Shown: positions 24,392-33,203, numbered from the stretch's first letter. The stretch is 64,000 nucleotides of DNA from Rossellomorea orangium (GCF_019334305.1 NZ_JAHWGH010000014.1:496001-560000); one strand, 5' to 3'. Notes: a model not told the origin generated them from the letters alone. Numbers and translations are program-made.

Positions 24392-24462
24392 TAGCTCCCC
24401 CTATCCTGAACGAAACATATGTTCTTATTTTATCCCACCTTGAACTTTTTTCCAACTTTTAT

Positions 24463-24491
24463 TTGTCCAAAAATTTCAAATAAACTATAAT
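24463..24491 (+). promoter_or_regulatory. Sigma-A promoter of the acetyltransferase gene
   Basis: TTGTCC (24463-24468), 17 bases, perfect TATAAT (24486-24491), 33 bases before the start codon. Confidence 0.75.
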
Positions 24492-24524
24492 TTGTTTAGA
24501 CTACTGAATCGGAGGATTACACAT

Positions 24525-25001
24525 ATGTCACACGTCACTCTAGCTCAATATCATCCATCATTTGAACGCCAACTTGGCGACTTTCACCTGCCGGAAGATC
24601 AGTTACAATTCACGGGCATGCCACTTGATAAAATCCATAACCCTTCCATCTCGAAAGACACCAGCCATGTCGTCATCCTCCTCGATGACGAGCCAGTCGG
24701 TTACTTCGCATTGGAAAAAGGAGAGAAGCTCAGTAAATACTCCTCTAATCCTAAAGCCAGACTACTAACCTCGTTCTCTATCGATTCTAGACATCAGGGT
24801 AAAGGAATCGCCAAGGATGGACTCAACCAATTACCCGAATTCATCAAGGAGCACCTTCCCGATACAAACGAAGTGGTCCTTGGTGTGAACAAACGAAACA
24901 AAGCCGCCACCAGCCTCTACCTCAAGACTGGTTTCACCGACGAAGACGAAATCTACGAAGGACCTAAGGGACCTCAGCATATTCTTCATTTGAAGATATA
25001 A
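24525..25001 (+). CDS. GNAT N-acetyltransferase
   Basis: 158 residues from ATG 24525 after CGGAGGA. Acetyl-CoA loop: SRHQGKGIAKDGL near 87-100. A KRNKAATSLYLKTGF motif follows. Divergent from the M3 peptidase and ended by a strong terminator. Substrate unknown. Confidence 0.85.
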   Translation: MSHVTLAQYHPSFERQLGDFHLPEDQLQFTGMPLDKIHNPSISKDTSHVVILLDDEPVGYFALEKGEKLSKYSSNPKARLLTSFSIDSRHQGKGIAKDGLNQLPEFIKEHLPDTNEVVLGVNKRNKAATSLYLKTGFTDEDEIYEGPKGPQHILHLKI

Positions 25002-25002
25002 A

Positions 25003-25037
25003 AAAAAGGAATGCCTGCTATCTGGGCATTCCTTTTT
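25003..25037 (+). terminator. Bidirectional terminator
   Basis: 13-bp stem AAAAAGGAATGCC / GGCATTCCTTTTT with a 9-base loop, between convergent acetyltransferase and VOC genes. Confidence 0.85.
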
Positions 25038-25039
25038 CA

Positions 25040-25411
25040 TTATCCTGTACAGATCATCACCCGGTTCCCGTCAGGATCCTGAATGACGAAGAAGGAAAAA
25101 TCATCGAACCTTGTAATCTCAGAAACAATCTCATACTTCAACTGTTCTACATACGAATAAGCTTCCTCAATATTGTCAGTGTGAAAATTGAAGAGTGGAT
25201 GATTGTGAGCAGACTCTTTTTTCACTCCCTCAGGACCTGCGTCCAGGGTCAATCCGGTAAAATGATTGATCGCCATGTTGTAGACGGGATCCTGCACATC
25301 TTCCAGGTCGTAAGGCTGTCCCAATAACTCCGAATACCACTGGACGGATTCCTTCAAGTTGCTCACATGTACAAACACGGTATTGATTTGATTCAGGATC
25401 GGACTTTTCAT
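25040..25411 (-). CDS. VOC family (glyoxalase/bleomycin-resistance fold) protein
   Basis: 123 residues with the paired beta-alpha-beta-beta-beta modules of the vicinal oxygen chelate superfamily: FVHVSNLKESVQWYSELLG at the start and FFVIQDPDGNRVMIC at the end. Metal ligand positions are partly kept. Reaction unknown. Confidence 0.8.
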   Translation of the reverse strand: MKSPILNQINTVFVHVSNLKESVQWYSELLGQPYDLEDVQDPVYNMAINHFTGLTLDAGPEGVKKESAHNHPLFNFHTDNIEEAYSYVEQLKYEIVSEITRFDDFSFFVIQDPDGNRVMICTG

Positions 25412-25434
25412 GGATGACTCTCTCCTTTTCTATT

Positions 25435-26355
25435 TTAAAATGACATACTTTTAGATGAATGGTTCCGTACGCCTCGATCACCGGAAAGAACTGATGACCT
25501 TCTCCGTAGATAATCCCCATCCAAAAGAGTCCTGACTCCGTTTGTCATCAAGGTCAATGAAACAATCAGAAGGGTCAATAACAGGACCGGGAAGAAAATG
25601 ATCCACGGGGAAATCATCAATTCATAGTATCGGCTTCCGATAAATGCCGTCCATCCGGGGATGTAATAGCCAAGAATGGATACGTGCATCATCAGGGTCA
25701 ACACCGCAATCATTTGGCCGCTTGATATCAACAGGAACTTTCCTCTTACACTGGGGAGGACATGCTTTACAAGGATGTGCAGATGTCTTCCTCCAAGTTC
25801 CCTTGCACCCTCGATGTATTCCTGCTGCAGGGCAAGATGAGTTTCTTTCCCAATTAATTGAGCTAAAGAGGGGATGCCGACTCCAATCAATATGTAGGTG
25901 ATCAACCTCCATCTGAAGTCGAGGTTCTCCATGAACAAGTTAAAGTCCATTAATTGCATACTATATAATAATAAAAAGGCCAGGAGCGTGGTGGGAACAA
26001 AATGAAATCCTTCAACGAATACATCCATCCACCTTAATCTTCGATAGAACATTCCGTACACCAGTCCCAAAATCAAGGAAATGACCATTCTTCCCAATGT
26101 GACCACGAGAGCAAATTTCAGGGTAGGAACCGTCTCCGCAAGCGTTGCGTCGAACATATCGCCCCCGCCCGCTGAAGTACCAAAGGGGTGTTCCCATGAA
26201 GGAGGGAGCGGCTTATTGTTATAGTATTCTTCTTGGGTAATCTCCCCTTTTTCCTCTTTAAAGAAGTGACTATTCACGTAGCTTGTTCCCAATAGAAGAA
26301 CGAGCAGAAAGAACCCTGCCAGAAAGCTTCCTTGTTTAAACAGCTTTTTGATCAT
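25435..26355 (-). CDS. ABC transporter permease, OppC/DppC-like
   Basis: 306 residues. A membrane helix at the N-terminus, a periplasmic-side loop, then five helices. The EAA loop that contacts the ATPase is EYIEGARELGGRHLHILVKH (about 187-206). It overlaps the end of the OppB-like permease by 20 bases. No ATPase or substrate-binding protein gene is nearby, so partners must be elsewhere. Confidence 0.8.
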   Translation of the reverse strand: MIKKLFKQGSFLAGFFLLVLLLGTSYVNSHFFKEEKGEITQEEYYNNKPLPPSWEHPFGTSAGGGDMFDATLAETVPTLKFALVVTLGRMVISLILGLVYGMFYRRLRWMDVFVEGFHFVPTTLLAFLLLYSMQLMDFNLFMENLDFRWRLITYILIGVGIPSLAQLIGKETHLALQQEYIEGARELGGRHLHILVKHVLPSVRGKFLLISSGQMIAVLTLMMHVSILGYYIPGWTAFIGSRYYELMISPWIIFFPVLLLTLLIVSLTLMTNGVRTLLDGDYLRRRSSVLSGDRGVRNHSSKSMSF

Positions 26356-27259
26356 AGAACGTCACTCCTTTCGGCAGAAATACTTGAATGAAGAAAAAGG
26401 CGATGGATAAAGGAAACGTTAACAGAATCAACGCCGCCGATATGATTTCATAACTGGGATGATTGGTGATGAATTGTAAAATGCCGTAGATGTTATACAT
26501 GTACTCGAGGATGATCATGTTGGATAGAAGCAGTAGATACATATATTTCAAGTTATAAAAAAAGGAGTAGAGAACGTTCGGAAAGACATGTCGGATTAAG
26601 ATGTACAGCTTTCCCATCCCTTTCGCCACTCCAAGCTCGACATAAGGCTTACCCAGTTCATTCTCGTACATCAAGAACGTATTTTTATAAAGATAGATCA
26701 TAGGAATCAAGGATAGGGTGAGTATGGGCAGGAAATAAATCTTCTGTCCTGATAATGAATAAGGCTCTGTCACAAGCAAATTCGTATGTTTGAACACCCA
26801 TATGGCCCCCAGCTGTAAGGAGAAAATCACGAATACATCCGGCAGTGCCTCCAGAACCGTGAGGATGTTCTTTACTGCTTCCTGCATCCGTTTAGGTAAA
26901 TAAAATGTTCCGGTTGTCAGGAGAACGGCAAAAAATAGCGCGATGAAGAGTGAAACAAAAAGGAGAAGCAGCGAATACGTATAGGATTCCAGTATGTATG
27001 GGAAGATCGTCCTCTCCACGTTGGTTCCCTGGGCGACATAGCTGATATCCGAAAAGTGATACAGCTCAACGACCGTCTTTTTCAATTCAATGAAGTAGTT
27101 ACCCGGAAAAAATCCCAGTTCTTTTTTCGCCATTTCAAATGGGTGAGACTCCGGTGGTGGAATGTCTTTAAAGATAAGTGCAGGAATATGGCAAATGCCG
27201 ACCACACTGAACGTAATGGTGACTAACACAACTAAAAATCGAGCGAATTTACGAACCAT
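26336..27259 (-). CDS. ABC transporter permease, OppB/DppB-like
   Basis: 307 residues with six membrane helices. The EAA loop reads PYVELGVAKGMGKLYILIRH (about 214-233). Compared with classical OppB the N-terminal loop is lengthened and the sequence is divergent. The pair is preceded by a 194-base region with no other transporter gene. Peptide or nickel transport is a family analogy only. Confidence 0.78.
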   Translation of the reverse strand: MVRKFARFLVVLVTITFSVVGICHIPALIFKDIPPPESHPFEMAKKELGFFPGNYFIELKKTVVELYHFSDISYVAQGTNVERTIFPYILESYTYSLLLLFVSLFIALFFAVLLTTGTFYLPKRMQEAVKNILTVLEALPDVFVIFSLQLGAIWVFKHTNLLVTEPYSLSGQKIYFLPILTLSLIPMIYLYKNTFLMYENELGKPYVELGVAKGMGKLYILIRHVFPNVLYSFFYNLKYMYLLLLSNMIILEYMYNIYGILQFITNHPSYEIISAALILLTFPLSIAFFFIQVFLPKGVTFYDQKAV

Positions 27260-27453
27260 CCTACCCCCCCCTTAGGTGATGGAAAACACATCCAATTACT
27301 ATTTTCATCGTAATATAACGTTCATTTCATGACAACCTGTTTTTTCCAATCCTTCCTTAGGCAACATCCCCCCAAAAAGAATTCAGAATCAAGAAGGAAT
27401 TCTTTCCCCCTGCCTTGAAAAGGAGTTAGAGATTACTAAAAGGAGCTGAAACC

Positions 27454-27879
27454 ATGAACGCCCAATATATACTGGAACAATACAAGAGCGCCATTCACGA
27501 AAGAGACGTTGAACGATTCGTCTCCATCTATGATCCCAATGTCCATATTTATGACTGCTGGGGCCACTGGGAGAGTAAGGGACTCGCAGCATGGCAGGAA
27601 AATGTGACCGAATGGTTCATCGGGCTGAAAGCGGATGGGGAAATCCTGAAAGTCGACTTTCAAGATGTGGTGATTGAAGAAACGGCCGATCTCGCTTTTG
27701 CCCACTGTGCCGTGACATTCGCTGCCCACAAAGAATCAGATGGGGAAAAACTTCGCCAGATCACGAACCGATTCACCTTTTGCATGAAAAAGGTAAGAGA
27801 TACGTGGCTGATTGTCCACGAACATTCTTCCTTGCCAATTAGTATGGAGGACGGGAAAGGGATGTTTGGATTAAGGTAG
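27454..27879 (+). CDS. SnoaL-like / DUF4440 family protein
   Basis: 141 residues of NTF2-like cone fold: YKSAIHERDVERFVSIYDPNV at the start, a central CHVTFAA-like strand and a final TWLIVHEHSSLP. DUF4440 proteins often act as small enzymes or binding proteins; the ligand is not known. AAAAGGAG precedes the ATG. Confidence 0.8.
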   Translation: MNAQYILEQYKSAIHERDVERFVSIYDPNVHIYDCWGHWESKGLAAWQENVTEWFIGLKADGEILKVDFQDVVIEETADLAFAHCAVTFAAHKESDGEKLRQITNRFTFCMKKVRDTWLIVHEHSSLPISMEDGKGMFGLR

Positions 27880-27913
27880 CAGCAAAACGTCGATCAGACT
27901 GGGGGGAGAAAAC

Positions 27914-28477
27914 ATGCATATTCAGCAAATTGATCATTCAAACCTTTCCCAATACGCAAACATATCGATTGCATACGAAGTGACGACCAAGCTTCACATC
28001 TCCCCCATTCACAATGGTCTTGGAGGACTTCAGTTGATTAAAAAACCGTGTACACCCTATGTGAAGGATTATGATCTCTTATCGGGTTGTCACCCGCTCT
28101 GTTGGACAGGACAGTTTGACTTAGATGAATGGGGATTGTTTGTCGCTTTAGAAAACGGTATGTACGTGGCAGGGGCTGCGGTGGCTCCGGAAATGACGGG
28201 GTTTAAGCAAGGAGCCTCCAACCTATGGGACTTGCGCGTTCAGCCAGATGCCAGAGGAAAGGGGATTGGCGGGAAACTGCTAGAAACGGTCATCCTCTGG
28301 TCCAAAGAAAGGGAATACAACTCACTGATGGTCGAAACCCAAAACGTGAATGTCCCGGCATGTACATTCTACTCCAGCAAGGGTTTTATATTAGAAACGA
28401 TCGATCAACATGGATATGATGATCCCTCCGTACAGGATGAAGTGAAATTATTGTGGTCCTTACCTATCCAGGACTAG
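27914..28477 (+). CDS. GNAT N-acetyltransferase
   Basis: 187 residues. The acetyl-CoA loop is VQPDARGKGIGGKLLE (about 112-127), with the later VPACTFYSSKGF motif. The order resembles streptothricin acetyltransferases, but that activity is not implied. Follows the DUF4440 gene by 34 bases, probably in one unit. Confidence 0.82.
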   Translation: MHIQQIDHSNLSQYANISIAYEVTTKLHISPIHNGLGGLQLIKKPCTPYVKDYDLLSGCHPLCWTGQFDLDEWGLFVALENGMYVAGAAVAPEMTGFKQGASNLWDLRVQPDARGKGIGGKLLETVILWSKEREYNSLMVETQNVNVPACTFYSSKGFILETIDQHGYDDPSVQDEVKLLWSLPIQD

Positions 28478-28482
28478 TGCCA

Positions 28483-28732
28483 TCATAATTCTCCGGCATG
28501 GGAGAGAAGAAGAATGACCGGTAGAAGGGATATTCCCACTAGTGAAAGTATGCAAATAATCATGATTCTCTTTAGTGGAATATCCCAAATGAAGCGTAAA
28601 GCTATCCCGAAAAACCAAACAACCAGAAAGAGACCGGCAAGTGTCCCAATTGGCTCCCCGATTCCCAACTGCGATTGGATAAATGAGCCTTGGTTTACGT
28701 CAAATGTGGTGAAAGCTTGGAATGAATTTCAT
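28483..28732 (-). pseudogene. Small two-helix membrane protein gene, probably frameshifted
   Basis: An open frame of good membrane-protein character (GTLAGLFLVVWFFGIALRF, then LSLVGISLLPVILLL) ends at 28483. Its only in-frame start is TTG 28668, without a ribosome site and in mid-domain. In a second frame ATG 28732 has GGATGGAGCTG upstream and opens MKFIP, then stops after ten codons. Removing one A near 28717 joins the two into one protein of about 82 residues. The gene directly follows a lipoprotein gene that also seems shifted. Confidence 0.45.
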
Positions 28733-28752
28733 TGTGTATTCAGCTCCATCCG

Positions 28753-29069
28753 TCACTTCTTTTCGTACCCAGTTCCTATAACCGTCTTTTGATCTCTCCC
28801 GATATACACAACCAGTCTTCCTATGGACCCATTTTCCGTATGATTAAAGGCGACTTTATAAATGGATTGTCCGATCCATTCCTCACCTATATGTTTGCCA
28901 AGGGCTTTATCGACCTTCACTTCCCACACCTCGGAATCTTTCGGGGTAACCGGAATTTGGTCTGCCTTCTCCTGGCTTAAACTGTTGAAAGCCACCATCT
29001 CAATCGGCAGTTGCCGCTGGCAAGCACTCAAAAGAACCAAAACCCCCATATCAAAATGAGCCGGGACAC
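28753..29069 (-). pseudogene. Lipoprotein gene with a frameshift in its signal peptide
   Basis: The long frame codes a soluble domain of about 95 residues (VWEVKVDKALGKHIG, then RLVVYIGRDQKTV). Upstream, GTG 29069 with GAGGTGGAGGG starts a signal peptide MSRLILIWGFWFF and then meets TGA. One extra T in the run at 29030-29033 would give FFLSAC, a proper lipobox, and join the two parts into a lipoprotein of 105 residues. The frame could otherwise start at ATG 29118, but that reads through the upstream gene end. Function unknown. Confidence 0.5.
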
Positions 29070-29071
29070 TA

Positions 29072-29347
29072 TCACTTCCCTCCACCTCTTTCTTCAGATG
29101 CATCAGGATACTGCTCATTAAATTCCCGTATGGATAACTTTCTGATGAGTAAAAATAGGAGGATCGCCAAAACGATGCATAGAGGAGCCCCTATGTCACT
29201 GAACTGAAATCGACCATCTCCCCATCTATCGAAACCCATTACGAGTCCATTCGCCAGTATGAAAAGGAATATCATGTATAAAACAATGATTTTCCATGAG
29301 TATTTAAAGATGTTTTGCATCCACCAGATAGTAAAACCTCCTTGCAT
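29072..29347 (-). CDS. Small membrane protein, two helices
   Basis: 91 residues from ATG 29347, or shorter. Two membrane segments and a charged end (RKLSIREFNEQYPDASEERGGGK). The start is unclear: ATG 29347 has only a weak AGGA, AAGGAGG lies inside the frame, ATC is in frame 7 bases after it (29329), and the next ATG (29320) is 16 bases away. Function unknown. Confidence 0.6.
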   Translation of the reverse strand: MQGGFTIWWMQNIFKYSWKIIVLYMIFLFILANGLVMGFDRWGDGRFQFSDIGAPLCIVLAILLFLLIRKLSIREFNEQYPDASEERGGGK

Positions 29348-29352
29348 TTATC

Positions 29353-29961
29353 CTAAAGTTTGAAACCAACCTCCACACCGGTTGGTTTTTTTTGAAAAGG
29401 CGTCTGAAATTCTTTGAACGTCAGCGTCATCCCTGACAGGTCTTCAGGTAACCCAGGAGTCACAATAAAGTCAAAGCTCGTATGTTCCTGTGATCCCCCT
29501 CCGCCCGTGACGCGGCAATCATAGCCCTTGCCTATTTGCAAATGCCAAAAGCTGTTCCTGTGAAATCTTTCTCTCTCAAGGCTCTCATTGTACTCACGGT
29601 CGATATTCAGGTGAACCACACTCGCATTGGCATATTGCTTTATAAACGGCACCGTATATAAACAGTCTTCCTTTTCAAGAGATTGTAAAATTCTTATGTA
29701 TTTTTGAAAATCCCTCGGCTCAACCTGAGGCTTGAAGGCCTCTTCATTTTCCAGCACACCAAACAAGGATCTTAAAAGATCCTCATACACATCATATTTA
29801 TCTGCCCATGTTGCAATATCTTCGAGCTTTGGATATCCCGGGTTGTTATGGGATACCTCTTTTCTTTTTTGAAGCAGCGCGCACAGTTCCTCATCGATTG
29901 GTAAAAGTTTTTCATCATAATAGTCTGTTGGCCGTTCGAACGGCATGCGTCTCAATTTCAT
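29353..29961 (-). CDS. Soluble protein of unknown function
   Basis: 202 residues. An N-terminal helical part (RPTDYYDEKLLPIDEELCALLQ, similar in form to the chorismate-mutase-like helix of some regulators) precedes a beta-rich C-terminal part with a GGGGSQEHTSFDF loop. No signal or membrane segment. GAAGGAGAGTG precedes ATG. I do not recognise the family. Confidence 0.65.
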   Translation of the reverse strand: MKLRRMPFERPTDYYDEKLLPIDEELCALLQKRKEVSHNNPGYPKLEDIATWADKYDVYEDLLRSLFGVLENEEAFKPQVEPRDFQKYIRILQSLEKEDCLYTVPFIKQYANASVVHLNIDREYNESLERERFHRNSFWHLQIGKGYDCRVTGGGGSQEHTSFDFIVTPGLPEDLSGMTLTFKEFQTPFQKKPTGVEVGFKL

Positions 29962-29974
29962 CACTCTCCTTCGT

Positions 29975-30262
29975 TTAAAATAAAGCCTCGTCCTTTTCGG
30001 TTACATCCACAAACCATGGCATCCCAAGCATCCACCCCAAGGTAATCACCACGAACAAAGTCATATTGCCAAGCATGAAGGCAAGAACAAATAACACAGG
30101 TATCAGCATCGTCGTACCCAACAAAATCCCTTTGGAACGTGAGGTGAAGTACAGCGTCTGATGACATGACGGGCACTGAATGTCGGTCCTTTTCACAATC
30201 AGTAATCTCTTAAAAATAAAAGACCAAGGCAATTTCCCTTCACAGTAAACACAACGCGTCAC
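29975..30262 (-). CDS. TIGR04104-type (CxxC-x20-CxxC) zinc-ribbon membrane protein
   Basis: 95 residues. Two CxxC pairs (C4/C7 and C30/C33) lie 22 residues apart, followed by two membrane helices (about 45-65 and 68-85). This order fits the small cxxc_20_cxxc Bacillus family of putative zinc proteins. Role unknown. Confidence 0.75.
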   Translation of the reverse strand: MTRCVYCEGKLPWSFIFKRLLIVKRTDIQCPSCHQTLYFTSRSKGILLGTTMLIPVLFVLAFMLGNMTLFVVITLGWMLGMPWFVDVTEKDEALF

Positions 30263-30274
30263 GATTGTCCCCCC

Positions 30275-30466
30275 TCACCCGTCTTGTTGGTTCTCCTTCT
30301 CCAAGAGCTCTATGATTCTATCCAACTTCCTGTTCATTTCATCAGAGGCATGGTGACTGCTTCTACTGTTTACCAGGATCCTTCTGATGAAAAGAGTGAA
30401 GGATAGGGCTCCTACAAACAACAGGAGAAAAACCAACATCTGAAAGAGTAGATCACCTATATACAT
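30275..30466 (-). CDS. DUF4083 family protein
   Basis: 63 residues: one membrane helix (about 8-28), then FIRRILVNS and a C-terminal helix ending RKLDRIIELLEKENQQ. The LDRIIELLEK end is the mark of the DUF4083 family of small Bacillus membrane proteins. Role unknown. Confidence 0.75.
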   Translation of the reverse strand: MYIGDLLFQMLVFLLLFVGALSFTLFIRRILVNSRSSHHASDEMNRKLDRIIELLEKENQQDG

Positions 30467-30494
30467 TAATCTGTCACCAACCTATCTGTATTTA

Positions 30495-31112
30495 TCAATC
30501 AAACACCGTTTCCTTCCTTTGATCCCTTAAAAACTCAAACAGCATCTTAACCTGCGATTCTGTATTTCTCCCAACCGACAGCTCCGGCAAGTGCTTTTCT
30601 TCAAAAAAACCTATCCCCTTCGTTTCGACGCCACTCTTCCCTTCCCCGCCGGTCACTCTGCATTGAATGAATATTTTGTAATAATGGTAGGGCTGCGGTG
30701 GATGTGGATGCTTGTTCATGTCCAGTAGAGCAAGTAATTTCACTGGAGCTGCATCATATCCTGCTTCTTCCTTGATCTCTTTTACGATGTTTTCACCGGG
30801 AGACAAACCGATGTCACAAAATCCGCCCGGCAATGACCATTGATCGTCAATTTTTTCTTTGACCATCAAAATCTTGTTATCCTTGAACACGACACCACGA
30901 ACATCGACTTTCGGTGTTTGATAGCCTTTTTCGTTCGTGAATAAGTCTTCAATCTTTTTCATTTCAAGGCCGGTGTATTCCTGCATGATTTCTGTACTGA
31001 TCGACCTTAGTTCTTCATATCTCTCCCGATCGAACACGTCCTTCGAAAAGGCGAGGCCCGATTGAGAAAGAGCCTGTATCCGTTTGGCCCATTCCAGCCA
31101 TTTATCACTCAT
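30495..31112 (-). CDS. Nudix hydrolase with N-terminal Nudix_N domain (YjhB-like)
   Basis: 205 residues. The N-terminal 60 residues (WLEWAKRIQALSQSGLAFSKD) are the helical domain typical of YjhB-type ADP-ribose pyrophosphatases. The Nudix box is GGFCDIGLSPGENIVKEIKE (about 96-115), followed by EAG. It may hydrolyse an ADP-sugar. The start overlaps the stop of the acetyltransferase gene (ATGA). Confidence 0.85.
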   Translation of the reverse strand: MSDKWLEWAKRIQALSQSGLAFSKDVFDRERYEELRSISTEIMQEYTGLEMKKIEDLFTNEKGYQTPKVDVRGVVFKDNKILMVKEKIDDQWSLPGGFCDIGLSPGENIVKEIKEEAGYDAAPVKLLALLDMNKHPHPPQPYHYYKIFIQCRVTGGEGKSGVETKGIGFFEEKHLPELSVGRNTESQVKMLFEFLRDQRKETVFD

Positions 31113-31696
31113 TCTATTAAACTCCCTTCACATTTAGTCAATCGGTAATGATGGAACTTCTCTTGATCAATCGTCACTTGCCCTTGATTGGTGAACCCAC
31201 ATTTCTCAATGACTTTCAAAGATGATGCATTGTCCAAGAGGGCTATGGCGTTCAGGATTTCAACATTTGTTTGAGTGAACAGATAACCGATCAATCCTAA
31301 AGAAGCTTTCGTTGCATAGCCCTTCCCTTGATGTTCACTGGAAATGGCATACATGATTTCCCGATTCGGTTCAGGGAGTTCCTCTTTTATTCCTGTACAG
31401 CACCAGCCGATCATCTCATCGGTGTCCTTGAGGAAGATCCCCATCTTCAACATTCGATCTCCTACATCTCCGGTTTTGGCAACAGATTCAAGGAAAGCTT
31501 TATTCGCAGGGATTTCGTAATGGGTCACCCAGTCGAGCCTTTGTTCGAATGACGATTTCCAGTCTGGTAGGTAATGGGCTATTTCTGACTGATTGGAGAT
31601 TCTATGTATAGAACTGGCATCGGCAATCGAGAATTCCTGTAAATAAATACCCCCGCAATCGATCTTAAATAAGTCGCGTCCATTTTTGTGATTCAT
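31109..31696 (-). CDS. GNAT N-acetyltransferase, RimJ/RimL type
   Basis: 195 residues from ATG 31696, two bases after the hydrolase stop. Acetyl-CoA loop SSEHQGKGYATKASLGL and the later LLDNASSLKVIEKCGF are seen. Part of a run of coupled genes, methyltransferase - hydrolase - acetyltransferase - Nudix. Confidence 0.85.
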   Translation of the reverse strand: MNHKNGRDLFKIDCGGIYLQEFSIADASSIHRISNQSEIAHYLPDWKSSFEQRLDWVTHYEIPANKAFLESVAKTGDVGDRMLKMGIFLKDTDEMIGWCCTGIKEELPEPNREIMYAISSEHQGKGYATKASLGLIGYLFTQTNVEILNAIALLDNASSLKVIEKCGFTNQGQVTIDQEKFHHYRLTKCEGSLIE

Positions 31697-31698
31697 CC

Positions 31699-32409
31699 TC
31701 ATACCCTTTTTAACCAACCTATCAAGTCCCCGACCATGTCACGAGTGATTTGATGATTAACCCCTTCATACACTAGGAACTTTGCATTCTTTTTTTGTTC
31801 TTTCTTCAGATAGTGATCATAATCCCGCTGCCCCTCAATCGGCATGACCTCATCACAATCCCCATGCATAAGAAGAACCAGTGAAGGACTAATCGGACGT
31901 TCGACAGGGTCATATTCCATTAAACGTTTTCTTACAGTACCAGACATGGCCTCTCGATAGTCCCTTTCTCTAAACATCCGTTCTGATAAAACAAATGAAC
32001 CCGATCCGTTAATATTGGCCAGCCCACCTACCTCTTGTTCACGGGCAAATATCCCGTTCGCAATACAGCCTCCCATGGAACTGCCAATCAGGACCACATT
32101 CTCACCGATGATTCCTAACGCTTTGATAAAATCAGGTAATTCATCAATCGTCGTCATGATGGTTTCCCAGAAATACGTTTGTATCGTTTTGGCCTCAAAA
32201 GGGTTTGCCAACGGCTGTCTGGTATCGTGATAGACGATTTCCGGAATGATTACATGGAACCCTTCCTCCGCAATCTCCTCTGCCAGGTCCCGGTATCCTG
32301 AAGTACTTCCTCCCCAACCGTGATAGATGAGGATGACTTTTTTCGATTCGTTTTGGTTTTTCGGTTCAACAGAATAATAGGTAAAGCCATCAATGGTGTT
32401 CTTTTCCAT
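31699..32409 (-). CDS. Alpha/beta hydrolase
   Basis: 236 residues, cytoplasmic. Oxyanion motif YHGWGGSTSGY, nucleophile elbow GSSMGG (about 109-114), acid in HGDCDEVMP, and histidine in GVNHQIT. The set fits the dienelactone hydrolase/prolyl oligopeptidase-like esterases. Substrate unknown. The ATG overlaps the methyltransferase stop by one base. Confidence 0.82.
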   Translation of the reverse strand: MEKNTIDGFTYYSVEPKNQNESKKVILIYHGWGGSTSGYRDLAEEIAEEGFHVIIPEIVYHDTRQPLANPFEAKTIQTYFWETIMTTIDELPDFIKALGIIGENVVLIGSSMGGCIANGIFAREQEVGGLANINGSGSFVLSERMFRERDYREAMSGTVRKRLMEYDPVERPISPSLVLLMHGDCDEVMPIEGQRDYDHYLKKEQKKNAKFLVYEGVNHQITRDMVGDLIGWLKRV

Positions 32410-33203
32410 TACTCTTTTCTCCCAATCTTCACCGACAACGTCGTCTCTTCTTTAAATTCTCCCGATTCACTCAGTTCGGACATCGCCTCTTTCACTTCAT
32501 CTTCAAATAACGACACATTACTGCCAAGGAATCGCTTTGCACCGTATGAGGTCGAGTAAAGGTTCCCGAGAAGCGACTCGACAGTCCAAGTGATTTCGTA
32601 TGTAGGCAGTGTATGAACTTCAAGTTTGAATTTTGATTGTGAAATGATGTCTTCGTGGCTGGTGACAGGGTGGGTATAGGTGGAATTCCCGGCTTTACGT
32701 TCACTTCCATACCACTTTACTACCACATCATTGAACACCTTTTGCCAAGGGGTTAACGACTTGTTAGGCTCATAGTAATCAATGATTGCGACGCCGCCTC
32801 CGGGAGTAACGATGTCATATAATTCATCCAATACCTTTTGCCTGTCCATCCAGTGAAAGGCTTTAGCAATCGTCACAAGATCATATGGATCTCTGTGCTG
32901 ATATTCTTCTAATCTACCACTGAACCATTCTATCTGACCCATCCTTATTTCCCCTTGGATCCGCTTCGATTCTTCTATCATCTCCGGTTCAAGATCGATT
33001 CCGACAATCTTGTTGCACCAATCCGCAAACCGTACCGTCAGATGTCCAGTCCCGCAGCCGAGATCCAGGAGGTTCTGCTCTCCATTCAATGAGAACTCTT
33101 TCACTAAGAATCTAATTAAAGCAGAAGGATAGGTCGGTCTATATTTTGAATAATAGATTGCTGAGCCCTTGAATAAATCTGATCCGTATTGATTCAATTT
33201 CAT
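32409..33203 (-). CDS. Class I SAM-dependent methyltransferase
   Basis: 264 residues. Motif I LDLGCGTGHL (about 46-55), an acidic GIDLEPEMI, and the later YDLVTIAKAFHWMD are typical of the Methyltransf_11 group. Substrate unknown. First gene of a four-gene run to the Nudix gene. Start choice: ATG 33203 is only two bases from TTGGAGG; TTG 33197 would have better spacing. Confidence 0.82.
   Translation of the reverse strand: MKLNQYGSDLFKGSAIYYSKYRPTYPSALIRFLVKEFSLNGEQNLLDLGCGTGHLTVRFADWCNKIVGIDLEPEMIEESKRIQGEIRMGQIEWFSGRLEEYQHRDPYDLVTIAKAFHWMDRQKVLDELYDIVTPGGGVAIIDYYEPNKSLTPWQKVFNDVVVKWYGSERKAGNSTYTHPVTSHEDIISQSKFKLEVHTLPTYEITWTVESLLGNLYSTSYGAKRFLGSNVSLFEDEVKEAMSELSESGEFKEETTLSVKIGRKE

Noticed and set aside
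27383..27410. AAAGAATTC / GAATTCTTT hairpin upstream of the DUF4440 gene
   Set aside because: It has a 12-base loop, no plus-strand T run and no minus-strand gene ending there; it could be chance or a weak leader structure.
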